Shown: positions 8,811 through 17,291 of the stretch, in pieces
Layout of the letters: the number at the start of each line of letters is the position of its first letter
Numbering within the stretch: position 1 is the first letter of the stretch
NCBI RefSeq assembly: GCF_002155695.1
Contig: NZ_MUYJ01000008.1
Location: 62,001 to 126,000 of the forward strand
Source of the DNA: Erythrobacter tepidarius
Lineage (GTDB): Bacteria > Pseudomonadota > Alphaproteobacteria > Sphingomonadales > Sphingomonadaceae
Length of the DNA: 64,000 nt
Reading direction: 5' to 3'
Notes under the pieces: generated by a model
Database searches by the model: none
What the model saw: only the letters and a program-made list of their open reading frames with translations
What the model was told of the DNA's origin: nothing
Translations under genes and position numbers: made by a program

Positions 8811-9704
8811 TCAAGCGGCCTGCGTGATCCGCCGCTCGCAGGGGCCGAGCTGCGCCATCACGAAGGCATAGTCGCCCGCCGCCAGCCGCCGCGCCGCCGG
8901 ATCGCGCGCGAGGTTGGCGCTGGAGGGTAGCTGGGCCGGCAGCGCGCAGGCGAGGCGATACCAGCGCAGCGTCTCTGGGCTTGGCGGGCGCGCGGCCGAA
9001 TCGATGATCTCGCCCCACGAAACGCCCCACTGCACCCGCTGGCCCGGACGACGCAGGACCGTGATCGAGACCGGCGAGCCGTCCTCGGTGGCAAGGAAGA
9101 TCTGCGTCTCCGATTCGCCCGCCAAGGTGCCCGGCACGGCCAGCGCATCGCTGATCCCGATCACCCGTGGCGGGGCGCTTGATTCGTACAGCTCGGTCAG
9201 GATCGGACGCAGGCGCGCTTCAAGTTCGGGGGTGAAGGCCAGCTGCGCGCCCGGCGCCACCAGTTGCACCTCGCCCGGCCGCCCTGCCACCGCATCGGCG
9301 AACAGCAGCATTTCGCGGTTCTTGAGCTTGGGCACCTTGCCCCTGGCATCGAGCGGCACGTCGACGAGGTAGGCCAGGCCTGCCCCTACCGCACGGCGTC
9401 CGGCAATCAGCGCCAGCGTATCGGCCTCGATGTAGAGGCGTGCGAATCCGGCCGCGAGGCCGGGCGCGCGTTCGGGCTTGAGCGCGGTCTGCTTGCGAAT
9501 CTTGGCCCGGATCACGAGGTCCGAGGCATCGGCAAGGGTGGCCAGATCGGCATAGGTCGGCGCTCCAGGCGCGCTTGCAGCAGGTGCACCGGGCGTTTGT
9601 CCGTGAGCCGGAAGCGGCCCCGCCACAAGCCCCGCGCTCACCCCGATCGCCATCATCAGGCGCTTGAAAAACAGCTTTAAATTGCAATTAACCTGTGGTC
9701 GCAT
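8811..9704 (-). CDS. secreted protein of unknown function upstream of hom
   Basis: A 297-residue protein with a signal peptide (hydrophobic stretch around residues 15-35, ending PAHGQ) and an otherwise soluble periplasmic body. No cysteine-based, lipid or catalytic motif is evident. The central part has strand-rich segments such as LAYLVDVPLDARGKV. An ATG at 9704 has CAGGG five bases before it and is preferred to the GTG at 9716. The gene precedes hom on the same strand with a 39-base gap, so co-transcription is possible. I recognise no family and offer no function. Confidence 0.7.
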   Translation of the reverse strand: MRPQVNCNLKLFFKRLMMAIGVSAGLVAGPLPAHGQTPGAPAASAPGAPTYADLATLADASDLVIRAKIRKQTALKPERAPGLAAGFARLYIEADTLALIAGRRAVGAGLAYLVDVPLDARGKVPKLKNREMLLFADAVAGRPGEVQLVAPGAQLAFTPELEARLRPILTELYESSAPPRVIGISDALAVPGTLAGESETQIFLATEDGSPVSITVLRRPGQRVQWGVSWGEIIDSAARPPSPETLRWYRLACALPAQLPSSANLARDPAARRLAAGDYAFVMAQLGPCERRITQAA

Positions 9705-10091
9705 CGCACCCTGCACCTGACTGCCATTGCCTTGCTTCTAGCAGCCCTGAAAGGACATTGCGCGCCGTGAATCCGCGCTGAACCGATAAAGCGTTTGATT
9801 GGGTAGGGGTTGCCCGTTAAAGCCGCGAAAGCTGGCCGGACGGGTTTGGGGACATTACGCGTGCGGGCAGAAAGGTTGTGCTCTGCACGGATTTGCGTTT
9901 TTGCGAATCATGTTCAGGGCTTGCCAGTCGGGGTTGGACATTCGCGCAAGGTGCCCACACCTGCCGTCCTTTGTCCCGGCGTGGGAGGACCGAAATTCTA
10001 GGGATCTGTTCGTCGGCAGGATTGGCCGGCGGGCGGGAATCGTGCCGGACGGGCGAACCTGGCCGGCTCGCAATTGGAGAGAAAGCGCTGG
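9705..10091. other. 387-base divergent intergenic region before tonB operon
   Basis: This gap separates the secreted-protein gene (minus) from tonB (plus) and should hold both promoters. I looked for Fur or Irr-type iron boxes and hairpins and found none that I would defend. The short open frames inside it lack start signals and look like chance. Confidence 0.5.
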
Positions 10092-10763
10092 ATGTCCTAC
10101 GCTAGCAAACAACAAGGATTGACCGGCACCAAGCTCGTCGCATTGATTATCGCACTAGCGATCGTCGGTGGGATCGGGGCGGTGATGGTCATCGGCCTTG
10201 CGGTCAACGCCATCAAGAAAGAGATCGAGCGGGTCACCACGGTCGATATCGAAGAGCCGCCGCCGCCCGAGGAACCGGACGAGCCGCCGCCACCGCAGGA
10301 AAACACGGCTCCGCCGCCGCCGGTTGCGCCGCCGCCGCCGATCAGCATCGCGCCGGCACCGCCGCCGATCCAGACACAGCCGACCATTCCGCCGCCGTCT
10401 CCGCCGGCGCTGCGGATTCCCCCGCCGGCCCCCGCTGGTCCGCCGCCTGCTCCGCCGCCGCCGTCCATGGCCCGGCCGGCGCGCACCAAGAACGAACGCA
10501 GCTGGGCGGCCCGCATCCAGGAAAACTATCCGGCCCGCGCCCTGCGCGAGGAGATCGAGGGCACCGTCGGGGTGCGCGTCACCGTCACGCCGGACGGCCG
10601 CGCCACCGGCTGCACGGTGACTTCCTCGAGCGGATCGGACATCCTCGATTCGGCCGCGTGTCAGGGGATGGAGCGTTACGCCCGGTTCGAGCCGGCGCTG
10701 GACGATGCCGGCAACCCGACCAACGGCAGCTATTCGACGCGCATCACCTATCGTTTGAACTGA
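10092..10763 (+). CDS. tonB: TonB energy-transducing protein
   Basis: TonB spans the inner membrane and carries proton-motive energy from ExbB/ExbD to outer-membrane receptors. The 223-residue product has one N-terminal membrane helix (about 12-36), a long proline-rich periplasmic spacer with PPPPEEP-type repeats (about 48-125), and a C-terminal TonB domain (about 140-223) containing the YPARALREEIEG segment. GGAGA about 11 bases before the ATG supports this start over an upstream TTG. It heads the operon tonB-exbB-exbD-exbD, so the window holds a complete TonB system. Confidence 0.93.
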   Translation: MSYASKQQGLTGTKLVALIIALAIVGGIGAVMVIGLAVNAIKKEIERVTTVDIEEPPPPEEPDEPPPPQENTAPPPPVAPPPPISIAPAPPPIQTQPTIPPPSPPALRIPPPAPAGPPPAPPPPSMARPARTKNERSWAARIQENYPARALREEIEGTVGVRVTVTPDGRATGCTVTSSSGSDILDSAACQGMERYARFEPALDDAGNPTNGSYSTRITYRLN

Positions 10764-10836
10764 CGGATCAATCCCGCCCCGGCCTTCCAGCAGGGCCGGA
10801 GCCACCCGGAACATTTTTTCAAAAGGACTACTCGCA

Positions 10837-11604
10837 ATGAACCTTTACATCCTTGCCGCCGCCGCGGGCGAAGCACCCAAGAACCAGTTCGGCTTCATGG
10901 AGGCCATGAGGGAAGGTGGCCCGGTTGCCTGGTCGATCCTGACCGTGATGATCATCATGTCGGTCGGCACCTTCTACATCATGTTCACCAAGCTCTTCGA
11001 GCAGAACAAGATCATGAAGCAGTACAAGAGCGTGCAGTCCTCGTTCTGGCGTGCGGCCAGCCTCAAGGAGGGCGCGGCCAAGCTCGAAAAGGACAGCGCA
11101 TGGCGCCAGCTGGCCGATGACGCGATCAAGGCCCAGGAAGACCACGGCAAGATGGCTGACGCCCTCGAATCGCATGACTACATGCACGGCACGCTCAAGC
11201 GTTCGGAAGATTCGATCAACGCGGTGCTCGCGGGCGGCCTGCCGTTCCTCGCCACCGTCGGCGCGACCGCTCCCTTCGTCGGCCTGCTCGGCACGGTGAT
11301 CGGCATTTACCGCGCGCTGATCAATATCGGCATCGAAGGCTCGGCCTCGATCGACAAGGTTGCCGGCCCGGTCGGTGAAGCGCTGATCATGACCGCGATC
11401 GGTCTGCTCGTCGCGGTGCCCGCGGTGCTCGCGTTCAACTGGTTGCAGTCGCGCAATCGTCGCATCAGCGAGCTGCTGACCGGTTTCTCGACCGACATCC
11501 TCGCCTACATCAACTCGAACGGTGCGGTGAAGCCGGCGGTTTTGGCGGCTCCGGCGGCCAAGCCCGCTGCCAAGCCGGCCAACGCCCCGGCTACCAAGGC
11601 CTGA
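10837..11604 (+). CDS. exbB: ExbB/TolQ-family proton channel protein
   Basis: ExbB forms the proton-conducting scaffold that drives TonB. The 255-residue product has the family pattern of a first membrane helix (about 28-50), a long cytoplasmic loop, then two helices at about 135-165 and 180-205. The conserved GLLGTVIGI stretch is near 150 and EALIMTAIGLLVAVPAVLAFN near 185. The C-terminus has an Ala/Lys/Pro-rich tail. It lies 73 bases after tonB with an AAAAGGA-type Shine-Dalgarno. A stable hairpin separates it from the first exbD. Confidence 0.94.
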   Translation: MNLYILAAAAGEAPKNQFGFMEAMREGGPVAWSILTVMIIMSVGTFYIMFTKLFEQNKIMKQYKSVQSSFWRAASLKEGAAKLEKDSAWRQLADDAIKAQEDHGKMADALESHDYMHGTLKRSEDSINAVLAGGLPFLATVGATAPFVGLLGTVIGIYRALINIGIEGSASIDKVAGPVGEALIMTAIGLLVAVPAVLAFNWLQSRNRRISELLTGFSTDILAYINSNGAVKPAVLAAPAAKPAAKPANAPATKA

Positions 11605-11618
11605 TCGCCATTGCCGTA

Positions 11619-11658
11619 GCGCGGCGGGGAACCGGCTGACCCGGCCAACCCGCCGCGC
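11619..11658 (+). other. 10-bp perfect stem-loop between exbB and exbD
   Basis: GCGCGGCGGG pairs perfectly with CCCGCCGCGC across a 20-nt loop, 15 bases after the exbB stop. No T-run follows, so it is not a clear terminator. It could stabilise or process the exbB mRNA or attenuate read-through, lowering ExbD relative to ExbB. That role is inference. Confidence 0.5.
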
Positions 11659-11752
11659 CCCGGCTGCCAACCCGGCCAAGCCAGGGTAGAACAGCCGGGT
11701 CGCCTTCGGGCGGATCCATGCAGTCATTGCTTTGACAAGGTAGGAATTCACA

Positions 11753-12283
11753 ATGGCGATATCGACGGGAGGCGGGGGCGATACCCCCATGTCCGACATC
11801 AACACCACGCCGCTGGTGGACGTGATGCTGGTGCTCCTGATCATCTTCCTCATCGCGGTCCCGGTGGCGATCCAGACGATCGAGAAGCTGAGGATCCCTG
11901 TCTTCGAATCAGTCGAATCGAAGAACAAGGTCGAAAACCTCCAGCTCACCGTCAGCACCACCGATGCTGCCGGCCGTAGCGCCGGGGAGCCGGGCTACGA
12001 AGGCGCCTCGCGCACCGGGGAATGCCGGGTCTATTTCAACAACATCACCCCCGTTACCTCCGAAGAGCTGTATGATCAGGCGTTCAACCGTCTCGAGGCG
12101 ATCGTGAAGAACGCGGGCGGGGTTGAAGCGATCATGGCCGATCCCGAGAAGATCCCGCAGGTCCACATCCGCGCCGACGTGAATGCGCCGTGGCGCTGCG
12201 TCGCGGGCACGATCTACAACGTTCAGGCCGCCGGCTATCCGACCGTCGGGTTCATCTCGAACCCGGTCGAGCCTGGCATCTGA
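11753..12283 (+). CDS. exbD: ExbD/TolR-family protein, first copy
   Basis: ExbD is the partner of ExbB with a single membrane helix. The 176-residue product has the N-terminal signature SDINTTPLVDVMLVLLIIFLI around 14-34, with the aspartate at about 23 that carries protons. The periplasmic domain is longer than in typical ExbD (about 140 residues) and contains an insert with a cysteine (GECRVYF) near residue 90 and a second cysteine (WRCVAG) near residue 147, which could form a disulfide. AAGGTAGG precedes the ATG. It is followed 24 bases later by a second exbD, a layout also known in xanthomonads. Confidence 0.92.
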   Translation: MAISTGGGGDTPMSDINTTPLVDVMLVLLIIFLIAVPVAIQTIEKLRIPVFESVESKNKVENLQLTVSTTDAAGRSAGEPGYEGASRTGECRVYFNNITPVTSEELYDQAFNRLEAIVKNAGGVEAIMADPEKIPQVHIRADVNAPWRCVAGTIYNVQAAGYPTVGFISNPVEPGI

Positions 12284-12307
12284 GCCTGAGGAAGAGGAGT
12301 AACTGAC

Positions 12308-12739
12308 ATGGGCATGTCCGGAGGCAAACTCGACGGCGAACCTATGATGGACATGAACATGACGCCGCTGATCGACGTTCTGCTCGTTCTGCTGATCATG
12401 TTCATCATCACCATTCCGGTGGCGACCCACTCGGTCGACATCGATCTTCCGCAGGGCAACCCGCCACCGCAGGACATCGTGGTCGATCCGGTCAAGAACA
12501 AGCTGATCCTGACCCAGACCGACCAGATCCTGTGGAACGGCACCCCGGTGGATTCGGGCCAGCTGGTGACCCTGCTGAGCGAAACCACCCGCATGGCGGT
12601 GGAGCCCGAACTGCAATTCGAACCCGAACCGCTCGCCAGCTACGACATCTCGGCCAAGGTGCTGCAGATCATCAAGAGTTCGGGCGTGACCAAGTTCGGT
12701 TTCGTCGGCAACGAAAAGTACCGCCAGTTCGGCAAGTAA
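12308..12739 (+). CDS. exbD: ExbD/TolR-family protein, second copy
   Basis: The 143-residue second ExbD has the usual length, one membrane helix (about 19-41) and the signature MDMNMTPLIDVLLVLLIMF, with the proton-carrying aspartate at about 23. It lacks the cysteine insert of the first copy. The Shine-Dalgarno GAGGAAGAGGAG precedes the ATG closely. Paired ExbDs in one operon suggest either a mixed complex or receptor-specific use; sequence alone does not decide. The operon ends after it at a strong terminator. Confidence 0.93.
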   Translation: MGMSGGKLDGEPMMDMNMTPLIDVLLVLLIMFIITIPVATHSVDIDLPQGNPPPQDIVVDPVKNKLILTQTDQILWNGTPVDSGQLVTLLSETTRMAVEPELQFEPEPLASYDISAKVLQIIKSSGVTKFGFVGNEKYRQFGK

Positions 12740-12793
12740 GCGCCGCGGTGCCGGCATTGACCGGTAATCACCAGCCACGGCATGATAAGCGAA

Positions 12794-12825
12794 GGGGCGT
12801 TGCGAGCGATCGCAGCGCCCCTTTT
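12794..12825 (+). terminator. Rho-independent terminator of tonB-exbBDD operon
   Basis: A 12-bp stem (GGGGCGTTGCGA with TCGCAGCGCCCC, one wobble pair) with a GCGA tetraloop is followed by TTTT. It lies 54 bases after the second exbD stop and is the clearest intrinsic terminator in the window. Confidence 0.85.
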
Positions 12826-12852
12826 GCATGGGGGCGATCCGTCTCGCACCCA

Positions 12853-12868
12853 TGTTTCACGTGAAACA
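12853..12868. promoter_or_regulatory. parS centromere site (ParB-binding palindrome)
   Basis: TGTTTCACGTGAAACA is a perfect 16-bp palindrome, extending to 18 bp with flanking A/T, and it matches the conserved bacterial chromosomal parS consensus. ParB nucleates here and spreads, recruiting ParA and SMC for chromosome segregation. It lies in a short gap between the tonB operon terminator and the convergent helicase gene, a neutral place for a binding site. It is the only copy I found in the window. mipZ, whose product binds ParB, is about 4.4 kb away. Confidence 0.9.
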
Positions 12869-12889
12869 TTTCAGGAACAGCGGCGCGAC

Positions 12890-15349
12890 CTAATCCGCTT
12901 CCGTCGGGTCGTCCGGGCGCATCGCGGCGGAAATCAGGCCCTCGGCCTCGAGCAACAGTTCGTCATCCACCGCCCCCTGCGGCACCGCTTCGCGCCCGAT
13001 CATCGTCATCACCGGCACCGCCAGCGGGCTGACCCGATCGAGGGTCACGTGCACCAGTTCGCGCTCTGACCGATCGAGCAGATCGGCGAGCCGGCTCACA
13101 TCCGTCATCCGCGCCCGCGCGTCGGCCCAGGCGGCTTCGATCAGCACGTGATCCGGCTCGTATTTTTTCAGCACGTCGTAGATCAGATCGGTCGAGAAAG
13201 TCACCTGCTTGCCGCTCTTGCGCCGCCCCGGATGCTGGCGCTCGACGAGGCCCGAGATCACCGCCACCTCGCGGAAGGCGCGGCGCAGCAGATGGCTTTC
13301 GGTCACCCACTCGGTGAACTCCCTGGTCAGAATGTCGGGCGAGAGCAGGGGTGCGGGATCGGTGACCGGCTTGAGCCCCCACACGGCAAGGCAGTAATCG
13401 TTGGCCACGAACCCGCCCGGAAGCAGGCCGCGATCCTCCATCCGCCGGGTGATCAGCATGCCCAGCGACTGGTTCGCGTTCCAGCCTTCGAAGGTGTAAT
13501 AGGCGGTGTAGTGCTTGCCCGCATGCGGGAAGCTCTCGACCAGCAGCTCGCCGGGGGCAGGCAAGCGGCTGCGGCAATCCTGCATCTCCAGCCATTCACG
13601 CACATCGTCGGGAAACCGCGCCCACCCCGCGCGATCGGAGAGCATCGCCTGCACGCGCGCGGAAAGATGGGTGGTGAGCGGCAGCCGCAAACCCCCGTAG
13701 CTCGGTATCGTCGCGCTCTTCTTCGCCGCACGCACGATCACGTCCATGTCCTTCACGCCTTCGACCTCAAGGCTCATGCCCGCGAAGAAGAAAGTGTCCC
13801 CCGGCGAGAGCTGGGCGGCGAAACGCTCCTCGACCTTGCCCAGGCTGCGGCCGTTCCTGAAGCGCACGCTGAGCATCTCGCTATCGACGATGATGCCTGC
13901 GTTCATCCGGTGGCGCTGCGCCTGATCGGGGTGGGCGAGCCGCCAGACGCCTGATTTGTCCCGCACAATCCGCTGGAAGCGGTCATAGGCCCTGAGCGCA
14001 TAGCCACCATTGGAAACGAAGCCGAGCACGCGGGAGAAAGTGCCCGCATCGACCCAGCTATAGGCAAGGCTCGAACGCACCTCAGCGAGCAATGCGTCCT
14101 CGTGGAACGGCCCGGCACAGGCGCAGGCCATGACGTGCTGGGCGAGCACGTCCAGGCTGCCGGGACGGAAGACCTCACCATCGCGCTGGCCCTCGTCGAC
14201 CGCCTCCTTGGCGGCCATCGCTTCGAGGAACTCGAAGCGGTTGCCCGGCACCAGCACCGCGCGGCTCGGCGTTTCCAGACGGTGCCCGGCCCGCCCGATC
14301 CGCTGCAGCAGGCGCGAGCTTCCCTTGGGTGCGCCCATCTGCACCACCAGATCGACATCGCCCCAGTCGATGCCCAAATCGAGGCTCGCGGTGCACACCA
14401 GCGCGCGCAATTGCCCCCGCGCCATCGCCTCCTCGACCTTGCGCCGCGCCTCGGTGGAAAGGCTGCCGTGGTGGATGCCGATCGGCAGGTTGTCGTCATT
14501 CGCCTCCCACAGGCACTGGAAGATGAACTCGGCCAGGAAGCGGGTGTTGGTGAAGACCAAGGTGGTGCGGTTGGCCTTGATCGCCTGCATCAGCTGCGGG
14601 ACGGCCCAGCGCCCGGCGTGGCCCCCCCAAGGCACGCGTTCTTCCTGCGGCAGGAGGATGGCGACTTCGGGCGCTGCGCCTTGCTCGCCGGTTACGAGAT
14701 CGGCCGCGGCGATCGCGCCGGTCTCGGCGCTCTGGGGCGCGAGCCATTCCTGAAAATCCCGCGGATTGGCGAGCGTGGCCGAAAGCGCAACCCGCTGCGC
14801 CTGCGGGGCGAGCGCGTGGAGCCGTGCCAGTGACAAGGCCAGCAGGTCGCCGCGCTTGTCGGTGGCGAAGGCGTGGATCTCGTCGATCACCACCCGCTTC
14901 AGCCCCGCCAGCAGGCCCGCGCTTTCGGGGTAGGACAGCAGCAGCGAGAGGCTTTCGGGCGTGGTCAGCAGGACATGCGGCGGGCGTTCGCGCTGGCGCT
15001 TCTTGCGATCAGAAGGGGTATCGCCGCTGCGGGTCTCGACCCGGATGGGCAGGCCGATTTCCGCGATCGGCGTGAGCAGGTTGCGCTTCACGTCCTGCGC
15101 CAGCGCCTTCAGCGGCGAGACGTAGAGCGTGTGCAGGCCATCGGGCGGCGCCGCCCCGGCCGAGGGCGCGAAGTCGCACAAAGTCGGCAGGAACCCGGCG
15201 AGCGTCTTGCCCGCGCCGGTATCGGCCACCAGCAGCGCATGGCGGCCGGCGCGCGCCTTGGCCAGCATCTCCAGCTGATGGCGCCGCACCCGCCAGCCGC
15301 GCTGTGCAAACCAGTCGGCGATTTCCGGGGGAAGGCAGACGTCGGTCAC
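12890..15349 (-). CDS. ligase-associated DEXH-box (Lhr-like) DNA helicase
   Basis: An 819-residue superfamily 2 helicase of the Lhr-like, ligase-associated class implicated in DNA repair. Walker A ADTGAGKT is at 42-49, the DEIH box at 156-159, SATLANP near 195, and the second RecA domain carries QRIGRAGHR near 350. The C-terminal half holds the Lhr-core and associated domains. In many bacteria the gene sits with an ATP-dependent ligase, an exonuclease and the metallophosphoesterase PdeM; none is adjacent here. It starts 31 bases after the phosphohexomutase stop and may share its transcript. Confidence 0.9.
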   Translation of the reverse strand: MTDVCLPPEIADWFAQRGWRVRRHQLEMLAKARAGRHALLVADTGAGKTLAGFLPTLCDFAPSAGAAPPDGLHTLYVSPLKALAQDVKRNLLTPIAEIGLPIRVETRSGDTPSDRKKRQRERPPHVLLTTPESLSLLLSYPESAGLLAGLKRVVIDEIHAFATDKRGDLLALSLARLHALAPQAQRVALSATLANPRDFQEWLAPQSAETGAIAAADLVTGEQGAAPEVAILLPQEERVPWGGHAGRWAVPQLMQAIKANRTTLVFTNTRFLAEFIFQCLWEANDDNLPIGIHHGSLSTEARRKVEEAMARGQLRALVCTASLDLGIDWGDVDLVVQMGAPKGSSRLLQRIGRAGHRLETPSRAVLVPGNRFEFLEAMAAKEAVDEGQRDGEVFRPGSLDVLAQHVMACACAGPFHEDALLAEVRSSLAYSWVDAGTFSRVLGFVSNGGYALRAYDRFQRIVRDKSGVWRLAHPDQAQRHRMNAGIIVDSEMLSVRFRNGRSLGKVEERFAAQLSPGDTFFFAGMSLEVEGVKDMDVIVRAAKKSATIPSYGGLRLPLTTHLSARVQAMLSDRAGWARFPDDVREWLEMQDCRSRLPAPGELLVESFPHAGKHYTAYYTFEGWNANQSLGMLITRRMEDRGLLPGGFVANDYCLAVWGLKPVTDPAPLLSPDILTREFTEWVTESHLLRRAFREVAVISGLVERQHPGRRKSGKQVTFSTDLIYDVLKKYEPDHVLIEAAWADARARMTDVSRLADLLDRSERELVHVTLDRVSPLAVPVMTMIGREAVPQGAVDDELLLEAEGLISAAMRPDDPTEAD

Positions 15350-15380
15350 CCCTGCGACATGGCGCGCCCCGCCCCGGACA

Positions 15381-16796
15381 TCAATGCCCTACGCTTTCCC
15401 CGCGTTCCAGCCCCGATGCCGCGAGCTGGGCGTCGATCTGCGCGAGCAGGCGCTCCAGCCCCGCCGCGCTGTCGCTCTCGGCGCGGGCGACCAGCACGTC
15501 CTGCGTGTTCGAGGCGCGCAGCAGCCACCAGCCATCGGCGGTGTTCACCCGCACGCCATCGGTGGTGTTGACGCTCTCGACCTCGGGGCCGGGATTGGTG
15601 GTCAGCCGTCCGGCGATTTCCTCCATCGCGGCGAACTTGCGGCTCTCGTCAACCTGGAAACGCATTTCCGGGGTGTTGAGCATCGGCGGGATCGCCCCGC
15701 GCAGCTCGGTGACGGACTTGCCCAGCCGTGCCGCCGCCGCGAGCAGCCGCACCCCGGCATAGAGCGCGTCGTCGAAGCCGTAATAGGTGTCGGCAAAGAA
15801 CACATGGCCGCTCATCTCGCCGGCGAGCGGCGCGCCGGTTTCCTTCATTTTGGATTTGATCAGCGAGTGGCCGGTCTTCCACATCAGCGGCTGCCCGCCC
15901 AGTTCGGCGACGCGGTCGAACAGCGCACGGCTCGCCTTCACGTCGGCGATAATCGTGGATCCGGGCCGTTCCCGCAGCAGGTCTTCGGCATAGATCATCA
16001 GCAGCTGGTCGCCCCAGATCACCCGGCCAGTGCCGTCTATCGCGCCGATCCGGTCCCCGTCCCCGTCGAAAGCCACTCCGAAATCGAGCTGCTTGTCGGC
16101 GACGAGTTTCCGCAAATCGGCGAGATTGGTCTCCACGGTCGGATCAGGATGGTGGTTGGGAAAATGTCCATCGACTTCGGTAAACAGCAAGTGGTGCTCG
16201 CCCGGCAGGCGGGCGGCCAGCGCCTCGAGCGCGGGGCCGGCGGCGCCGTTGCCGGCATCCCAGCCGACGCGCAGGCCTGCGAGCTTGCCCGGCTCGATTC
16301 CGGCCAGTCCCTCGAGCAGGCGCTCGACATACTCGCCAAGGATGTCCTTCGTGGTGACGCTGCCGGTGCCGCTGGCGAAGGCCCCGTCTGCTGCCAGTTT
16401 GCCGAGCTGCTGGATATCGGCGCCGAAGAACGGCCGGCCCCGAAATACCATCTTGAAGCCATTGTAATTGGGGGGATTGTGGCTGCCAGTTATCTGAATG
16501 CCGCCATCCACCTCTTCGGCTGAGGCCTCGGCATAGTACAGCATCGGGGTTGGCCCCAGTCCGATCCGCACCACATCGCAGCCGCTCGCGGTCAGTCCCT
16601 CGACCAGCGCGTGCTCGAGCATCGGCGAACTGACCCGCCCGTCATAGCCCACCACCACGGTCTTGCCGCCCGCCGCGCGCAGCAGCGTGCCGAACCCCCT
16701 GCCAATCGCGCGCGCATCATCCGCGCCCAGCGTCTCGCCGATGATCCCGCGAATGTCGTATTCGCGCAGCACGGTGGGGTGGAAATGATGTTGCAT
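15381..16796 (-). CDS. phosphomannomutase/phosphoglucomutase
   Basis: A 471-residue alpha-D-phosphohexomutase that interconverts the 1- and 6-phosphates of mannose and glucose, feeding nucleotide-sugar and envelope polysaccharide synthesis. The catalytic phosphoserine loop GSHNPP is at 104-109 (Ser105), the Mg loop DGDGDR at 244-249, the sugar-binding GEMSGH near 330 and the phosphate-binding RASNT near 430. AAGGAG 11 bases upstream fixes the ATG at 16796 rather than an upstream codon at 16838. Sequence supports AlgC/ManB-type dual specificity, but I cannot choose the physiological sugar. Confidence 0.92.
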   Translation of the reverse strand: MQHHFHPTVLREYDIRGIIGETLGADDARAIGRGFGTLLRAAGGKTVVVGYDGRVSSPMLEHALVEGLTASGCDVVRIGLGPTPMLYYAEASAEEVDGGIQITGSHNPPNYNGFKMVFRGRPFFGADIQQLGKLAADGAFASGTGSVTTKDILGEYVERLLEGLAGIEPGKLAGLRVGWDAGNGAAGPALEALAARLPGEHHLLFTEVDGHFPNHHPDPTVETNLADLRKLVADKQLDFGVAFDGDGDRIGAIDGTGRVIWGDQLLMIYAEDLLRERPGSTIIADVKASRALFDRVAELGGQPLMWKTGHSLIKSKMKETGAPLAGEMSGHVFFADTYYGFDDALYAGVRLLAAAARLGKSVTELRGAIPPMLNTPEMRFQVDESRKFAAMEEIAGRLTTNPGPEVESVNTTDGVRVNTADGWWLLRASNTQDVLVARAESDSAAGLERLLAQIDAQLAASGLERGESVGH

Positions 16797-16984
16797 GGCA
16801 GAAAATACTCCTTGCACAGGTTCGGGCAGCACCATCACGCCGGATCGCAGCGGCCGGGGATCGAATCAGGCATTAGTTCAGGAAAACGGATGAAGCGGCG
16901 CGATCATTCCCGCGAATTGACGCTTGCTTGCGACAAACCCCTACCGCGCGATCGTGTCAATCCCGCGATACTACGCAACCGCGC

Positions 16985-17287
16985 TCAACCGTCCCCACCC
17001 GCGTCCGACGCGGAAAGCTCGTCGAGCAGCAGATCGCGCGCCGCATTGGCCTCCTGCATCGCGGCATTGGTGCCGCCGCGATCGGGGTGGACCAGCGTGG
17101 TGAGCCGGCGGTGCGCCGCGATGATCTCCTCGCGGCTCGCGCCCGCCCCGATCCCGAGCAGCCTGCGCGCCCGCAACACCGCCTGGCTGCGAGTCGGCGC
17201 GGGGCGCAGATAGTCCCACGGCCACTTGCCGAAGGCCCAGCGGCAGACGATGCACGCTGCCGCGATGATGAGGAGGTAGCGCAGCAC
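16985..17287 (-). CDS. small membrane-anchored J-domain protein
   Basis: A 100-residue protein with one N-terminal membrane helix (about 3-19) and a C-terminal J-domain (about 40-92) containing the HPD tripeptide at 67-69, which stimulates Hsp70 ATPase. The layout recalls mitochondrial Pam18/Tim14 and its alphaproteobacterial relatives. It uses a GTG start and begins 4 bases after the mipZ stop, so the two are probably translated together. Its client process is unknown; DnaK is the likely partner by family. Confidence 0.85.
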   Translation of the reverse strand: MLRYLLIIAAACIVCRWAFGKWPWDYLRPAPTRSQAVLRARRLLGIGAGASREEIIAAHRRLTTLVHPDRGGTNAAMQEANAARDLLLDELSASDAGGDG

Positions 17288-17291
17288 GCGA

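Noticed and set aside
9705..10091. Fur/Irr-type box before tonB
   Set aside because: I searched by eye for AT-rich palindromes of the usual form and found none convincing; iron control of tonB remains possible.
9799..10122. Short plus-strand frames in the tonB upstream region
   Set aside because: They run into the tonB start in another frame, lack a Shine-Dalgarno and show no known motif.
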